NCBI GenBank assembly: GCA_019639135.1
Contig: JAHBSL010000025.1
Location: 1 to 62,921 of the forward strand
Source of the DNA: Acidobacteriota bacterium
Lineage (GTDB): Bacteria > Acidobacteriota > Blastocatellia > Pyrinomonadales > Pyrinomonadaceae
DNA length: 62,921 nt
Direction of reading: 5' to 3'
Part shown: positions 28,297 through 36,455 of the stretch, piece by piece
Numbering within the stretch: the first letter of the stretch is position 1
Layout of the letters: every line of letters begins with the position of its first letter
Position numbers and translations under genes: made by a program
Notes under the pieces: generated by a model
Databases searched by the model: none
What the model was told of the DNA's origin: nothing
What the model saw: the letters and a program-made list of their open reading frames with translations, nothing else

Positions 28297-28331
28297 GCTG
28301 CAATGAGGAGAAATCCTCTTGCAGCTTTTTT
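28297..28331 (+). terminator. Intrinsic terminator after the split hypothetical gene
   Basis: Stem GCTGCAA/TTGCAGC extended by GAGGA/TCCTC around a GAAA tetraloop, followed by six T. Confidence 0.9.
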
Positions 28332-28352
28332 AATTTTATGGAGAGAAGACTG

Positions 28353-28543
28353 ATGGAAAAAACGCGACTTAACTCGGAATTACTTACTCAGCGCAGTACC
28401 TAGGCATTTCGCTAGTCACCTTGTGGAGACATTACAAGGCTGGACGCATTGCCCACCGCAGGTACGGAGGCAGGATATGTTTTCATCAAGACGACATCGT
28501 CGAATTTCTCGAGCGGTCGAAACGCCCGATAGTCGAGGACTAA
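28353..28543 (+). pseudogene. Frameshifted excisionase/MerR-like helix-turn-helix gene
   Basis: The ATG at 28353, behind gagagaag, encodes MEKTRLNSELLT and then meets a stop. In the -1/+2 frame from about 28385 the sequence continues YSAQYLGISLVTLWRHYKAG, RRYGGRICFHQDDIVEFLER and stops at 28543. This is the HTH_17/excisionase layout (SAxYLGIS..TLWR..K.GRI....G.R..F...DI..FL). The gene was probably a recombination directionality factor of the integrated element and has one frameshift. Confidence 0.7.
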
Positions 28544-28654
28544 CGGTAAATCGTCACGAGAAGCTCTGAAACAACGGGACCGATTTATAGGCAGCGCAGG
28601 CAAGGTAGAGCACACCCGTTTCCTCACCGCAAAAAGTCAGAAGTGGAGAATTCT

Positions 28655-29524
28655 ATGAGCGTACAGGCCCAATCTTGGGTAATCGAACATTCGCAGCACA
28701 AAGGGTCGGAGTTGCTGTTGCTGTTAATGATCGCCAACCATGCACATGCGGACGGAACGAACGCCTTCCCGAGCCTGAAGTTGCTGGCCAAGGAGTGTCG
28801 AATGAGTCGGCGTCAGATAGCTCGCCTGGTCAAAACTTTGGAAACGTCGGGCGAACTGCAAGTACACCGCCGCGGGACAAGAACAAACAGTTATTCGATC
28901 AGAATGGAGGATGATCCGACACAATTACGAGCATCCGCCCCGGACGCTGCTAGTGACATGACTGTGTCACCACCTAGTGACATAGCTGTGTCACCACCAT
29001 TAGAACCATCACTAACCGTAAAGGAACCATCACACGAACCGCGTGTGCGTGCGCGTGCGCGAGGTGATTCTGCGAACGATTTTGGCCAACCGCTTTACCA
29101 ACCCGAAAAGATCGGCGAGCATACGCTCGTCGAATTCCGGGAGCTGCTCGACGCAGCAGCTCCCCACCTGACCGGAGCACATCTGGAAGATGTGCGACAA
29201 ATGTGGCGGTCGGGCTCGCCGCCGCTTGAAGTGATCAAGTGCTACAACGTGATGCGAATGGAGACGTGGCGGACCCACGCCGTCACGTGGAAGACCGTCG
29301 CCCGGTACTTGCCGGATTGGAAATTCAGAAAAGAAAAGGGCATCGAGCCCGGAAAGGAGAACACGAACTATGGAAAACCCAAGAAGATACGAAGTGCAAA
29401 AGACTACGCAACAGCCCGTGAAGCATGGCTCCGCAAACACGGAGTTGTTGCCGATTCTGGAGGTGGACCGGGTGATCAGCCTGATCAACAAGATCAGGCT
29501 ATTGCAGGGCTACTCCCTGCTTGA
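28655..29524 (+). CDS. Winged-helix (HTH_36) replication-type protein
   Basis: 289 aa from the ATG at 28655 (ggag six bases upstream); a GTG at 28643 is the alternative. Residues about 5-80 form an HTH_36 winged helix (LLLLLMIANHAHADGTNAFP, LLAKECRMSRRQIARLVKTL, RRGTRTNSYSI), as in phage and plasmid replication initiators. A low-complexity linker with two near-identical VSPPSDIAVSPP-type repeats leads to a C-terminal helical part. It overlaps the next gene, and iteron-like repeats lie 0.4 kb downstream, so a role in replication of the element is plausible. Confidence 0.65.
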   Translation: MSVQAQSWVIEHSQHKGSELLLLLMIANHAHADGTNAFPSLKLLAKECRMSRRQIARLVKTLETSGELQVHRRGTRTNSYSIRMEDDPTQLRASAPDAASDMTVSPPSDIAVSPPLEPSLTVKEPSHEPRVRARARGDSANDFGQPLYQPEKIGEHTLVEFRELLDAAAPHLTGAHLEDVRQMWRSGSPPLEVIKCYNVMRMETWRTHAVTWKTVARYLPDWKFRKEKGIEPGKENTNYGKPKKIRSAKDYATAREAWLRKHGVVADSGGGPGDQPDQQDQAIAGLLPA

Positions 29525-29852
29525 TCCGGACGAAGCCGACGTTATGGCCGCGGCCTGGCTCGAAGCGTTCAAGCTCGACCACGTGCCGGCAGATCTGTAC
29601 GAGGACCTGCTGCAGAAAGCGTTTAAGCATCGCGTCTGGACGCAGCAGGAAGGCAGGACGCCGCCGCCGTTCGACCTCACGCTGTTGTTGTCGATATTCC
29701 ACGGCCACTACGTCGTGGAGTTTCAGCGCGTCTGCGACGACTGTCGCGACGTGTACGGAGTTTTCACCGTCGTCGGCGAAGACGGCCACAAGTACGCGAA
29801 GCCGTGCAAGCACGAGAATTTTCCCGAACCGCCTCGAATCAGGAGGCGATGA
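29370..29852 (+). CDS. Hypothetical protein with Cys/His cluster, element-associated
   Basis: 160 aa overlapping the previous gene by 155 bp, with the ribosome binding site aaaggaga. A conserved-looking helical region (VDRVISLINKIRLLQGYSLL) is followed by CDDC, then CKHE 18 residues later, a possible zinc site. The order HTH protein then this ORF is what one sees for replication initiator and helicase-loader pairs, but no loader motif is visible, so the function is open. Confidence 0.55.
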   Translation: MENPRRYEVQKTTQQPVKHGSANTELLPILEVDRVISLINKIRLLQGYSLLDPDEADVMAAAWLEAFKLDHVPADLYEDLLQKAFKHRVWTQQEGRTPPPFDLTLLLSIFHGHYVVEFQRVCDDCRDVYGVFTVVGEDGHKYAKPCKHENFPEPPRIRRR

Positions 29853-30238
29853 GGGGGTTTTTAGCGGGAAATTGATGCGGGAAACGACCTCAAAATCCGT
29901 ACCGGCGAAGTGAATGGCGTTAGTAGCCACATGTAAGCAGGGCAACCCCACGCAAGCCGGGTAACCCCATGCAAGCCGGGTAACCCCATGCAAGCCGGGT
30001 CACCCCATGCAAGCCGGGAGATTTTTCAAATGCCCGTCCATTTGCTGGCCGTCGATGCCGTCACTTTTCGCAACATGCCGGGAAACCACCTCAAAATCCG
30101 TGCCTGCAAAAGTGGGTAATCGTGGTAACCCTATGTAAAGGCGCTAACCCTATGTAGTCCGGACGACATTTAAATTGCCCGTCCATTTGCTGGCCGTCAA
30201 TGCCGTCACTTTTCGCAGCGAGCCGGGAGGTCAAACAA
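29853..30238. repeat. Duplicated non-coding module, possible replication origin region
   Basis: No gene is seen here. A module occurs twice: 29878-30078 and 30079-30235. Each starts cgggaaac-n-acctcaaaatccgt, has a central array of short repeats, and ends with gcccgtccatttgctggccg and gccgtcacttttcgca. Copy one holds the 19-bp repeats listed separately; copy two holds two taaccctatgta units. The layout resembles an iteron origin. Confidence 0.6.
29952..30018 (+). repeat. Tandem 19-bp iteron-like repeats
   Basis: Unit gcaagccgggtaaccccat at 29952-29970, 29971-29989 and 29990-30008 (one base differs: gggtcacccc), plus a partial fourth unit to 30018 and a half unit before 29952. Direct contiguous repeats of this size next to a replication-type gene suggest initiator-binding iterons. 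There are no spacers, so it is not CRISPR. Confidence 0.75.
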
Positions 30239-30439
30239 ATGCAATTCAAAAAAGAGCAGATAATCGCAGCGATCGAGGAGCTCAAGCGCTCCGGGCTTCG
30301 CCACACCCCGGTGTTTAGGCAACTCGCCGAGACCGAGCTGAAGCGCCGCGGGAATGCGGGCCGCAAGCCGAACGGCGGCTTCAAGCTCGGGCGATATGGG
30401 CGCAAGCCGGACGGATCAGGCGACAGTGCCAGCGGTTAG
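30239..30439 (+). CDS. Small basic hypothetical protein
   Basis: 66 aa from the ATG at 30239, with a strong ribosome binding site (gggaggtcaaacaa). A helical N-terminus (QFKKEQIIAAIEELKRSGLR) is followed by a Gly/Arg/Lys-rich tail. Possibly DNA-binding; no family recognised. Confidence 0.55.
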   Translation: MQFKKEQIIAAIEELKRSGLRHTPVFRQLAETELKRRGNAGRKPNGGFKLGRYGRKPDGSGDSASG

Positions 30440-30659
30440 GAATTCGCCCCGCAACGCGGGCCGCAGTGTCGGCCGCGGCAAACCTCGCCGCACGGTTTCG
30501 ATCATTTCGCGTGCAGAGGCCCCACAGGCCGCGAGTAAACCGAAAGCCTACGTCTCCTATGCGGCGAAGGGTAAAACCCCGACACGCTTTGAAAAAATCT
30601 ATTTGGAACGAAGCTCAGTTTTGAGGACGAGTGGCAATGAAGACGAGAAACCGCAATGA
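30426..30659 (+). CDS. Possible small basic protein
   Basis: 77 aa from a GTG overlapping the end of the previous gene by 14 bp. The second half (AYVSYAAKGKTPTRFEKIYL) looks coding; the first half is Arg/Gly rich and may be a tail. No ribosome binding site is obvious. Low certainty. Confidence 0.35.
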   Translation: MPAVRNSPRNAGRSVGRGKPRRTVSIISRAEAPQAASKPKAYVSYAAKGKTPTRFEKIYLERSSVLRTSGNEDEKPQ

Positions 30660-30743
30660 ACGATTCGACACCCGGCCCGAAGATTCGCGGCCAGTCTGCC
30701 GGATGCCCGGTGCCCGAAGCGATCGACACTATGGAGGTGACCG

Positions 30744-31094
30744 ATGAAAACGACGAACGACAGCCACGCCGAACGACTAGCTTTATTGGAAAATCAAGCG
30801 GAACTTCTCCAACAAGATGTCCACGCTCTCGACGCAAAATTTGACGCATTGCTCGCGGCGATCGCCGAGCTTTGCGGCCGGCTCGGCCGGATCGATGCCA
30901 ATACTCTCACATCCGCGGCCATCGGCGAAATGCTGATCGAAGCCGCCGACGTCACGCGGCTAAAAGGGCTCAATCCCAAGACCATCTCCGCCAGCCGGTC
31001 GATCGAAAAGTTCAACGAGCCCGGCCGCCGACGGATCCTCATCAGCCTCCGTGCCGCCGCCGCAATCAAGCCCCGCCGACGACGAAAGGAATAG
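30744..31094 (+). CDS. Hypothetical coiled-coil protein
   Basis: 116 aa with strong ribosome binding site (ggaggtgaccg). The N-terminal half is a predicted coiled coil (ALLENQAELLQQDVHALDAK and following); the C-terminus is Arg/Lys rich (LRAAAAIKPRRRRKE). No family recognised. It lies 113 bp upstream of hsdM on the same strand. Confidence 0.6.
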   Translation: MKTTNDSHAERLALLENQAELLQQDVHALDAKFDALLAAIAELCGRLGRIDANTLTSAAIGEMLIEAADVTRLKGLNPKTISASRSIEKFNEPGRRRILISLRAAAAIKPRRRRKE

Positions 31095-31207
31095 CCCCGC
31101 TTCGGCCCGGTTTCCCGCCGGAAAGCCGCTTCTGCAAGCGATTTCCGCCCGTCTTACAAAAGGGCTTGCATTCGGTGGTAGAATCTATTTAACCTTTTGC
31201 GACTCCT

Positions 31208-32758
31208 ATGGATAGCCAAATCAAGAAAACTCTCTGGGCGGCCGCCGACAAGCTCCGTTCCAACATGGACGCCGCCGAGTATAAGCACATCGTGCTTGGG
31301 CTTATCTTTCTCAAGTACGTTTCGGACTCCTTCGCCGAGCATCGTGCCGGGCTTGCGACGCGCTTTGCGGACCCCGACGACGATTACTACATCGAGGACG
31401 AAAGCACGAGGGCGGCCGACCTTGAGGAACGCGACTATTACACGGAGGCCAACGTCTTTTGGGTTCCCGAGCTTTCGCGTTGGGAACGCATCCGCGACCG
31501 GGCGAAGCAGCCCGAACTCGGGCGGTTCATCGACGACGCACTTATAGAGATCGAGAACGAGAACCCGCGGCTGAAGGGCCTTCTGGATAAACGCTACGCG
31601 CGGACCCAGCTCGAACCCGGCAAGCTCGGCGAGCTCGTTGATCTCATCTCGACCATCGGCTTTAACGGCAGCGAGGCAAAGGACGTTCTCGGTGAGGTTT
31701 ACGAATACTTCCTCGGCCAGTTCGCCAATGCCGAAGGGAAAAAGGGCGGGCAGTTCTATACGCCGGCCTCGGTCGTCCGCGTGCTGGTCGAAGTCCTCGC
31801 ACCGCATTCCGGCAAGGTTTATGATCCGTGCTGCGGTTCGGGCGGGATGTTTGTTCAGTCTGAAAAGTTCATGGAATCGCACGGCGGGCGGTTTGGCGAT
31901 ATTTCCATTTACGGGCAGGAATCGAACCCGACGACGTGGCGGCTGGTGGCTATGAACCTTGCCATTCGCGGGATGGATTTCAATTTGGGCAAGGAACCGG
32001 CGGACACGTTTCTTCGCAACCAGCACCCCGACCTTCGCGCCAATTACATAATGGCGAATCCGCCGTTCAATGTTTCCGATTGGTGGAACGCACAGCTCGA
32101 AGGCGATCCCCGGTGGCAATTCGGAACGCCGCCGGCCGGAAATGCAAACTACGCGTGGCTCCAGCACATTTATTACCACCTCGCACCGAACGGCCGCGCC
32201 GGCGTGGTGCTTGCCAACGGTTCTATGTCGTCCTCGCAGAACAGCGAAGGAACGATCCGCAGGGAAATGATCGAACAGGACGCCGTAGAATGCATGGTCG
32301 CCCTTCCAGCACAGCTTTTCTTCAACACCCAGATCCCGGCGTGCCTATGGTTTCTCAATAGGAACAAGGGAAACCGAAAAGGCGAGATCCTCTTCATCGA
32401 CGCCCGCAAACTGGGCCGTCTCGAAAACCGCGTCAGCCGTGTTTTCGATGATGAAGACATTCAGAAAATCGCGGAAACATATCATTCCTGGGCACACGAT
32501 GGCGAGACGGACAATCAATATGAAGATATTTTAGGCTTCTGCAGATCGGCGGGACTTGATGAAGTTCGCTCCCACGATTACGTATTAACGCCGGGCCGTT
32601 ACGTCGGTGCCGCAGATATTGAAGATGATGATGAAGTTTTTGCCGAGAAGATGGAGCGGCTGACGAAAGAGCTTGCCTTACAGTTTGAGGAAAGCTCAAA
32701 GCTTGAACAGGAAATAGGAAAGAATCTTTCAGCAATCGGATTTGAAGTTCGAGCATAG
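31208..32758 (+). CDS. hsdM: Type I restriction-modification methyltransferase subunit HsdM
   Basis: 516 aa. The N-terminal HsdM domain (LWAAADKLRSNMDAAEYKHI, VLGLIFLKYVSDSF) is followed by the SAM-binding motif VYDPCCGSGGMFVQS and the N6-adenine catalytic motif NPPF (MANPPFNVSDWW). It methylates adenine in the target recognised by HsdS and forms the modification complex. No good ribosome binding site is visible before the ATG. It heads a tight five-gene operon. Confidence 0.96.
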   Translation: MDSQIKKTLWAAADKLRSNMDAAEYKHIVLGLIFLKYVSDSFAEHRAGLATRFADPDDDYYIEDESTRAADLEERDYYTEANVFWVPELSRWERIRDRAKQPELGRFIDDALIEIENENPRLKGLLDKRYARTQLEPGKLGELVDLISTIGFNGSEAKDVLGEVYEYFLGQFANAEGKKGGQFYTPASVVRVLVEVLAPHSGKVYDPCCGSGGMFVQSEKFMESHGGRFGDISIYGQESNPTTWRLVAMNLAIRGMDFNLGKEPADTFLRNQHPDLRANYIMANPPFNVSDWWNAQLEGDPRWQFGTPPAGNANYAWLQHIYYHLAPNGRAGVVLANGSMSSSQNSEGTIRREMIEQDAVECMVALPAQLFFNTQIPACLWFLNRNKGNRKGEILFIDARKLGRLENRVSRVFDDEDIQKIAETYHSWAHDGETDNQYEDILGFCRSAGLDEVRSHDYVLTPGRYVGAADIEDDDEVFAEKMERLTKELALQFEESSKLEQEIGKNLSAIGFEVRA

Positions 32759-32762
32759 AGCT

Positions 32763-33272
32763 ATGAATCAAGAACAACGGTATCTTGTTGATTTGTTGAA
32801 AGCGGCAGTAGAGAACGTCTACCAAGAAGAAAGGTTTTTGTTGACCTTTTCTGATGGCGACAGAAAAGGCTTGGAACAAGCATTCGCATTCCGAACGGGA
32901 ATTCATCTTAACAAACTCTTGCAAGGCACCGTTTACGAATCGTTAGATTTAGATTCCGAATACAACAAGAATCACGGTGGCGTTAAGAGTTCCGAGCGAT
33001 TTCCTGATGGTATGAGGCCGGATTTGATCGTTCATGAGCGAGATTCGAACGATGAGAATAAGTTGGTTGTCGAATTCAAAGGGTATTGGAACCTAAATAG
33101 TGCTCGTGGTTTGGAGGAGGTTGCTAAGGACAAAAGAAAACTTGAAGATCTTACAAACGCAAATGATAACTATGGATATTTAGTCGGAGTATTTGTGATT
33201 ATCCAGAGGAATGACCCCGCCACTTTTCAGTATTTCGAAAATGGGCAAGAAATAAACGGGCAGGAAGCATGA
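32763..33272 (+). CDS. Nuclease-like accessory protein within the type I RM operon
   Basis: 169 aa from the ATG at 32763, 4 bp after hsdM. It has a PD-(D/E)xK-like arrangement: MRPDLIVHER, then LVVEFKGYWN, where Asp and Glu-x-Lys fit the catalytic pattern (VEFK). The stop overlaps the hsdS start (ATGA). Small accessory ORFs are common in type I operons, but this one is not named; nuclease activity is inferred from the motif only. Confidence 0.6.
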   Translation: MNQEQRYLVDLLKAAVENVYQEERFLLTFSDGDRKGLEQAFAFRTGIHLNKLLQGTVYESLDLDSEYNKNHGGVKSSERFPDGMRPDLIVHERDSNDENKLVVEFKGYWNLNSARGLEEVAKDKRKLEDLTNANDNYGYLVGVFVIIQRNDPATFQYFENGQEINGQEA

Positions 33273-34573
33273 GTGATTGGAAGCAGGCAAGATTCGGTGA
33301 TTTGTTGTCGGAGCCGGTGCGCAATGGCATCTACAAATCTAAAGAATTCCATGGTAAAGGTTCTCACATTGTGAACATGGGCGAACTGTTTGCTTATCCA
33401 CGTCTCAGGACCGTAGAAATGAAGCGAGTAATGCTTACCGAAAAGGAGAAAGAAAAAGCTCTTTTGAGAAACAACGATCTAATTTTCGCTCGACGATCCC
33501 TCACAGCAGAAGGTGCTGGCAAATGCTCATTAGTTTGCGATCTAAAGGAGGAGACGACTTTCGAATCTTCAATTATCAGGGCAAGACCTGACCCGTTGCT
33601 CGCTAACTCTGATTTTCTTTTCTATTACTTCAATTCGCCGCAAGGAAAACATTCGTTGGGAACAATCCTAAGGCAAGTAGCGGTTTCGGGCATAACCGGA
33701 ACTGATTTGACAGAGTTGATTCTTCGCATTCCGCCGATCGGAGAACAAAAAGCAATTGCCAAGATTCTTTCGTCGCTGGATGACAAGATCGAGCTTAACC
33801 GGCGGATGAATGGGACTTTGGAGGCGATGGCCCGGGCTTTGTTTAAGGCTTGGTTTGTGGACTTTGAACCCGTACACGCGAACCTTGAAAACCGCCCCTC
33901 AACCTCCGCCTCCCCCGAAATAGCCAAACTCTTCCCCTCCAACTTCGAAAACGGCACCCCGAAAGGTTGGAGCATGTCGCCCTTGCCTACCGAGATTTCG
34001 TTTCTTGAAGGACCGGGATTGCGAAACTGGCAGTATCGAGATGAGGGGATGAAATTTCTAAACATAAGATGCATCCAGAACGGCGATTTAGACATTAAGA
34101 AGGCGAGCTGTATAAGCGTCGAGGAGTTTAGAGACAAGTACTCCCATTTTGCCCTTCAAGCTGACGACATAGTAATTTCGACGTCTGGAACGCTTGGGCG
34201 TCTGTCAGTCGTCCGAGAGGATCATTTGCCGGTAATGCTCAACACCTCAATTATTAGAATGAGAGGAAATGCACCAGTCGGGTTAGCATTTGTTTGGAAC
34301 TATTTGCAATCCGATGTTTTTGTCGATGAAATGTTTGCAGCCGCCTCTGGTAGCGTACAGTTAAATTTCGGTCCCGTTCACCTAAAGCAAATAAAGACAC
34401 TTCGTCCTACCGATGCAATCCTAACTGCGTTCGAGTCAATCGGCGCAAATTGGCTTCATCTGGCCAACAGAAAGCGGCAAGAATCCCAAAAGTTGGCGGA
34501 AATCCGCGATTCGTTGTTACCGCGCCTTATTAGCGGAAGAATCTCCACACAAAATGAGACACACACACTTTGA
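33269..34573 (+). CDS. hsdS: Type I restriction-modification specificity subunit HsdS
   Basis: 434 aa with two target recognition domains of about 150 residues each, separated by the conserved central helices (PPIGEQKAIAKILSSLDDKI, NRRMNGTLEAMARALFKAWF) and followed by the matching C-terminal helix (ANRKRQESQKLAEIRDSLLP). It sets the DNA sequence specificity of the complex. The next gene starts 20 bp before its end. Confidence 0.95.
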   Translation: MSDWKQARFGDLLSEPVRNGIYKSKEFHGKGSHIVNMGELFAYPRLRTVEMKRVMLTEKEKEKALLRNNDLIFARRSLTAEGAGKCSLVCDLKEETTFESSIIRARPDPLLANSDFLFYYFNSPQGKHSLGTILRQVAVSGITGTDLTELILRIPPIGEQKAIAKILSSLDDKIELNRRMNGTLEAMARALFKAWFVDFEPVHANLENRPSTSASPEIAKLFPSNFENGTPKGWSMSPLPTEISFLEGPGLRNWQYRDEGMKFLNIRCIQNGDLDIKKASCISVEEFRDKYSHFALQADDIVISTSGTLGRLSVVREDHLPVMLNTSIIRMRGNAPVGLAFVWNYLQSDVFVDEMFAAASGSVQLNFGPVHLKQIKTLRPTDAILTAFESIGANWLHLANRKRQESQKLAEIRDSLLPRLISGRISTQNETHTL

Positions 34574-36452
34574 AATCTGGAATTACAAAGGTATAGAACA
34601 TCTACGTTTTGACCTAAGCACAACCCCTGCAAGCCATGTGTATACTCTGGTTGGCCTCAACGAGAGCGGGAAAACGACGATTCTAGAAGCAATGGCTTTC
34701 TTTGAGTCTCGGATTCGTAATGTCGATCCAATCAGTCAACCGGGTTTCTCCAAGAACGATCTTCATCGGCTTATACCTCGCCACAAATCCGGCATATTCA
34801 ATGGGAGCATAAAAATTGAGGTCGGATATGAACTTGATCCGGACGATAAGTCGAAGATTAAGGAGTTCTTGGCGAACGACCTTGGCTTTTACTTGGACCG
34901 CGAAATGAATGATACGTTTGTCGTGAAATTGGAGTTTGAGTTCGTGAGTTCTGTAATCAAGGACGCCGATCCTAGACTAATCTATCGTGGCCTTGAGGCG
35001 TGGGGTAAGACAAAGAAGGCAAAGAAAGTAAGGGCTCTGGATGGAGACGACTGGCGAAAACTTGTCTCCTTCGTGAAGACACTTATGCCCCATGTTCTCT
35101 TCTTCCCAAACTTTCTTTTTGATTTTCCCGACAGAATCTATCTCGAACATCCTCCCGCGCCCGTCCCCGTACATACGTTCTATCGACAGGTGGTTGAGGA
35201 CATTCTGCATACATACGATCCCAACGCGAGTCTTGAAGAGCATGTCCTGTCAAGAATTCGGGGAGACGCATCGATACTAAGCTATCTTCGCGAATCCTTG
35301 GAAAGTGTGCTCTTAAAGATGCGCAGCCTAGTTAGCCAGCGAGTTTTTAGCGAGTGGAACAGAATCTTCGGAACGACTGCCGTTGATAAGGAGATCGTAT
35401 TCGAGCCTTTTAAAGAACCAATTGAGGTTAACGGCGAAAAGGCCGAACGTATCTATCTTCAAGTCCGACTAAAAGAAGGGAGCGAGTATTCGAAGATCAG
35501 CGAAAGGTCGCTCGGTTTTCGGTGGTTCTTCGTCTTTCTTCTATTGACGCAATTTCGCGGCTTCCGAGGCGGGACAGAAAGAAACAATCTGCTCTTTCTT
35601 TTCGACGAACCAGCTTCTAATCTTCATTCAGCCGCTCAAGCCCTGCTTCTTAAGAACTTTGGTCAGTTTCCTGACAACGCGACGTTAATCTACGCAACGC
35701 ATAGTCACTACCTAATCAATCCCGATTGGCTGGAAGGAACATACATCGTGAAGAATTCAGCAATCGAAGGAAAAGAGGCGGATTTCCTTCATGCAGCAAA
35801 CACTAAGGTCACTCTTCATAAGTACAGAGAATTCGTTGCCACGCACCCGAATCAGACAACGTACTTTCAACCGATACTCGAAGTTCTTGATTACTCTCCC
35901 AGTAAGCTTGAGAATGTACCGAACGTGATCATGCTTGAGGGCAAAAACGACTTTTATACCTTTAAGTACATCTGCGAAATTGTTTTAGGCGGGAAGCCTA
36001 GCTTAAATCTTTTGCCTGGCGGCGGCGCAGGTACCCTCGATTCACCCATCCAACTCTACCTAGCCTGGGGCCGCAATTTCGTAGCATTGCTTGATTCCGA
36101 CGAAGCGGGAGCGAAAGAGAAGCAACGCTATCAAGAAAAGTTCGGCGGGCTGGTCACTGGCCGCATTTTCACACTCGCCGACGTAAATACGAGTTGGGAC
36201 AAATTAGGCCTTGAATCTCTTTTCACCGATAAAGAAAGGCTTCGCATTCAGAACTCCGCTTATCCGGGCGCCTCGAAACTCAATAAGACCCATTTTAACA
36301 GGGCAATTCAGGAGGCCTATTTGACTCGGAAGGATCTTGAGATCACCCAGACGACCGTGAATAAATTCCAGAAGATAATCGACTTTTTGGAAAAGTCTTT
36401 GAAAGCAAATGAGAGCGTCCAACCAGTCGTAAAAGGTCGAAAGCGAAAATAA
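34554..36452 (+). CDS. OLD-like AAA ATPase with C-terminal TOPRIM domain
   Basis: 632 aa. Walker A GLNESGKTTILEA at about residue 35, an ABC-type signature region, Walker B LFLFDEPASNLHS and switch His in LIYATHSHYL make an SMC/OLD-type ATPase. The C-terminal TOPRIM has IMLEGKNDFYTFKY and LLDSDEAGA (Glu, then DxD). OLD-family and GajA-like proteins of this layout are DNA nucleases in phage defence. It sits between hsdS and hsdR, overlapping hsdS by 20 bp, so it is co-translated with the RM system; a joint role is inferred. Confidence 0.85.
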   Translation: MRHTHFEIWNYKGIEHLRFDLSTTPASHVYTLVGLNESGKTTILEAMAFFESRIRNVDPISQPGFSKNDLHRLIPRHKSGIFNGSIKIEVGYELDPDDKSKIKEFLANDLGFYLDREMNDTFVVKLEFEFVSSVIKDADPRLIYRGLEAWGKTKKAKKVRALDGDDWRKLVSFVKTLMPHVLFFPNFLFDFPDRIYLEHPPAPVPVHTFYRQVVEDILHTYDPNASLEEHVLSRIRGDASILSYLRESLESVLLKMRSLVSQRVFSEWNRIFGTTAVDKEIVFEPFKEPIEVNGEKAERIYLQVRLKEGSEYSKISERSLGFRWFFVFLLLTQFRGFRGGTERNNLLFLFDEPASNLHSAAQALLLKNFGQFPDNATLIYATHSHYLINPDWLEGTYIVKNSAIEGKEADFLHAANTKVTLHKYREFVATHPNQTTYFQPILEVLDYSPSKLENVPNVIMLEGKNDFYTFKYICEIVLGGKPSLNLLPGGGAGTLDSPIQLYLAWGRNFVALLDSDEAGAKEKQRYQEKFGGLVTGRIFTLADVNTSWDKLGLESLFTDKERLRIQNSAYPGASKLNKTHFNRAIQEAYLTRKDLEITQTTVNKFQKIIDFLEKSLKANESVQPVVKGRKRK

Positions 36453-36455
36453 GAC

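Noticed and set aside
29936..30018. Short regular repeats as a CRISPR array
   Set aside because: The 19-bp units are contiguous with no spacers, and no cas gene is present.
30656..30844. 62-codon ORF starting by ATGA overlap
   Set aside because: It overlaps the better supported gene at 30744 by 100 bp, and its second half is only a shadow of that gene.
31154..32179. 341-codon minus-strand ORF opposite hsdM
   Set aside because: Antisense of the conserved methyltransferase domain.
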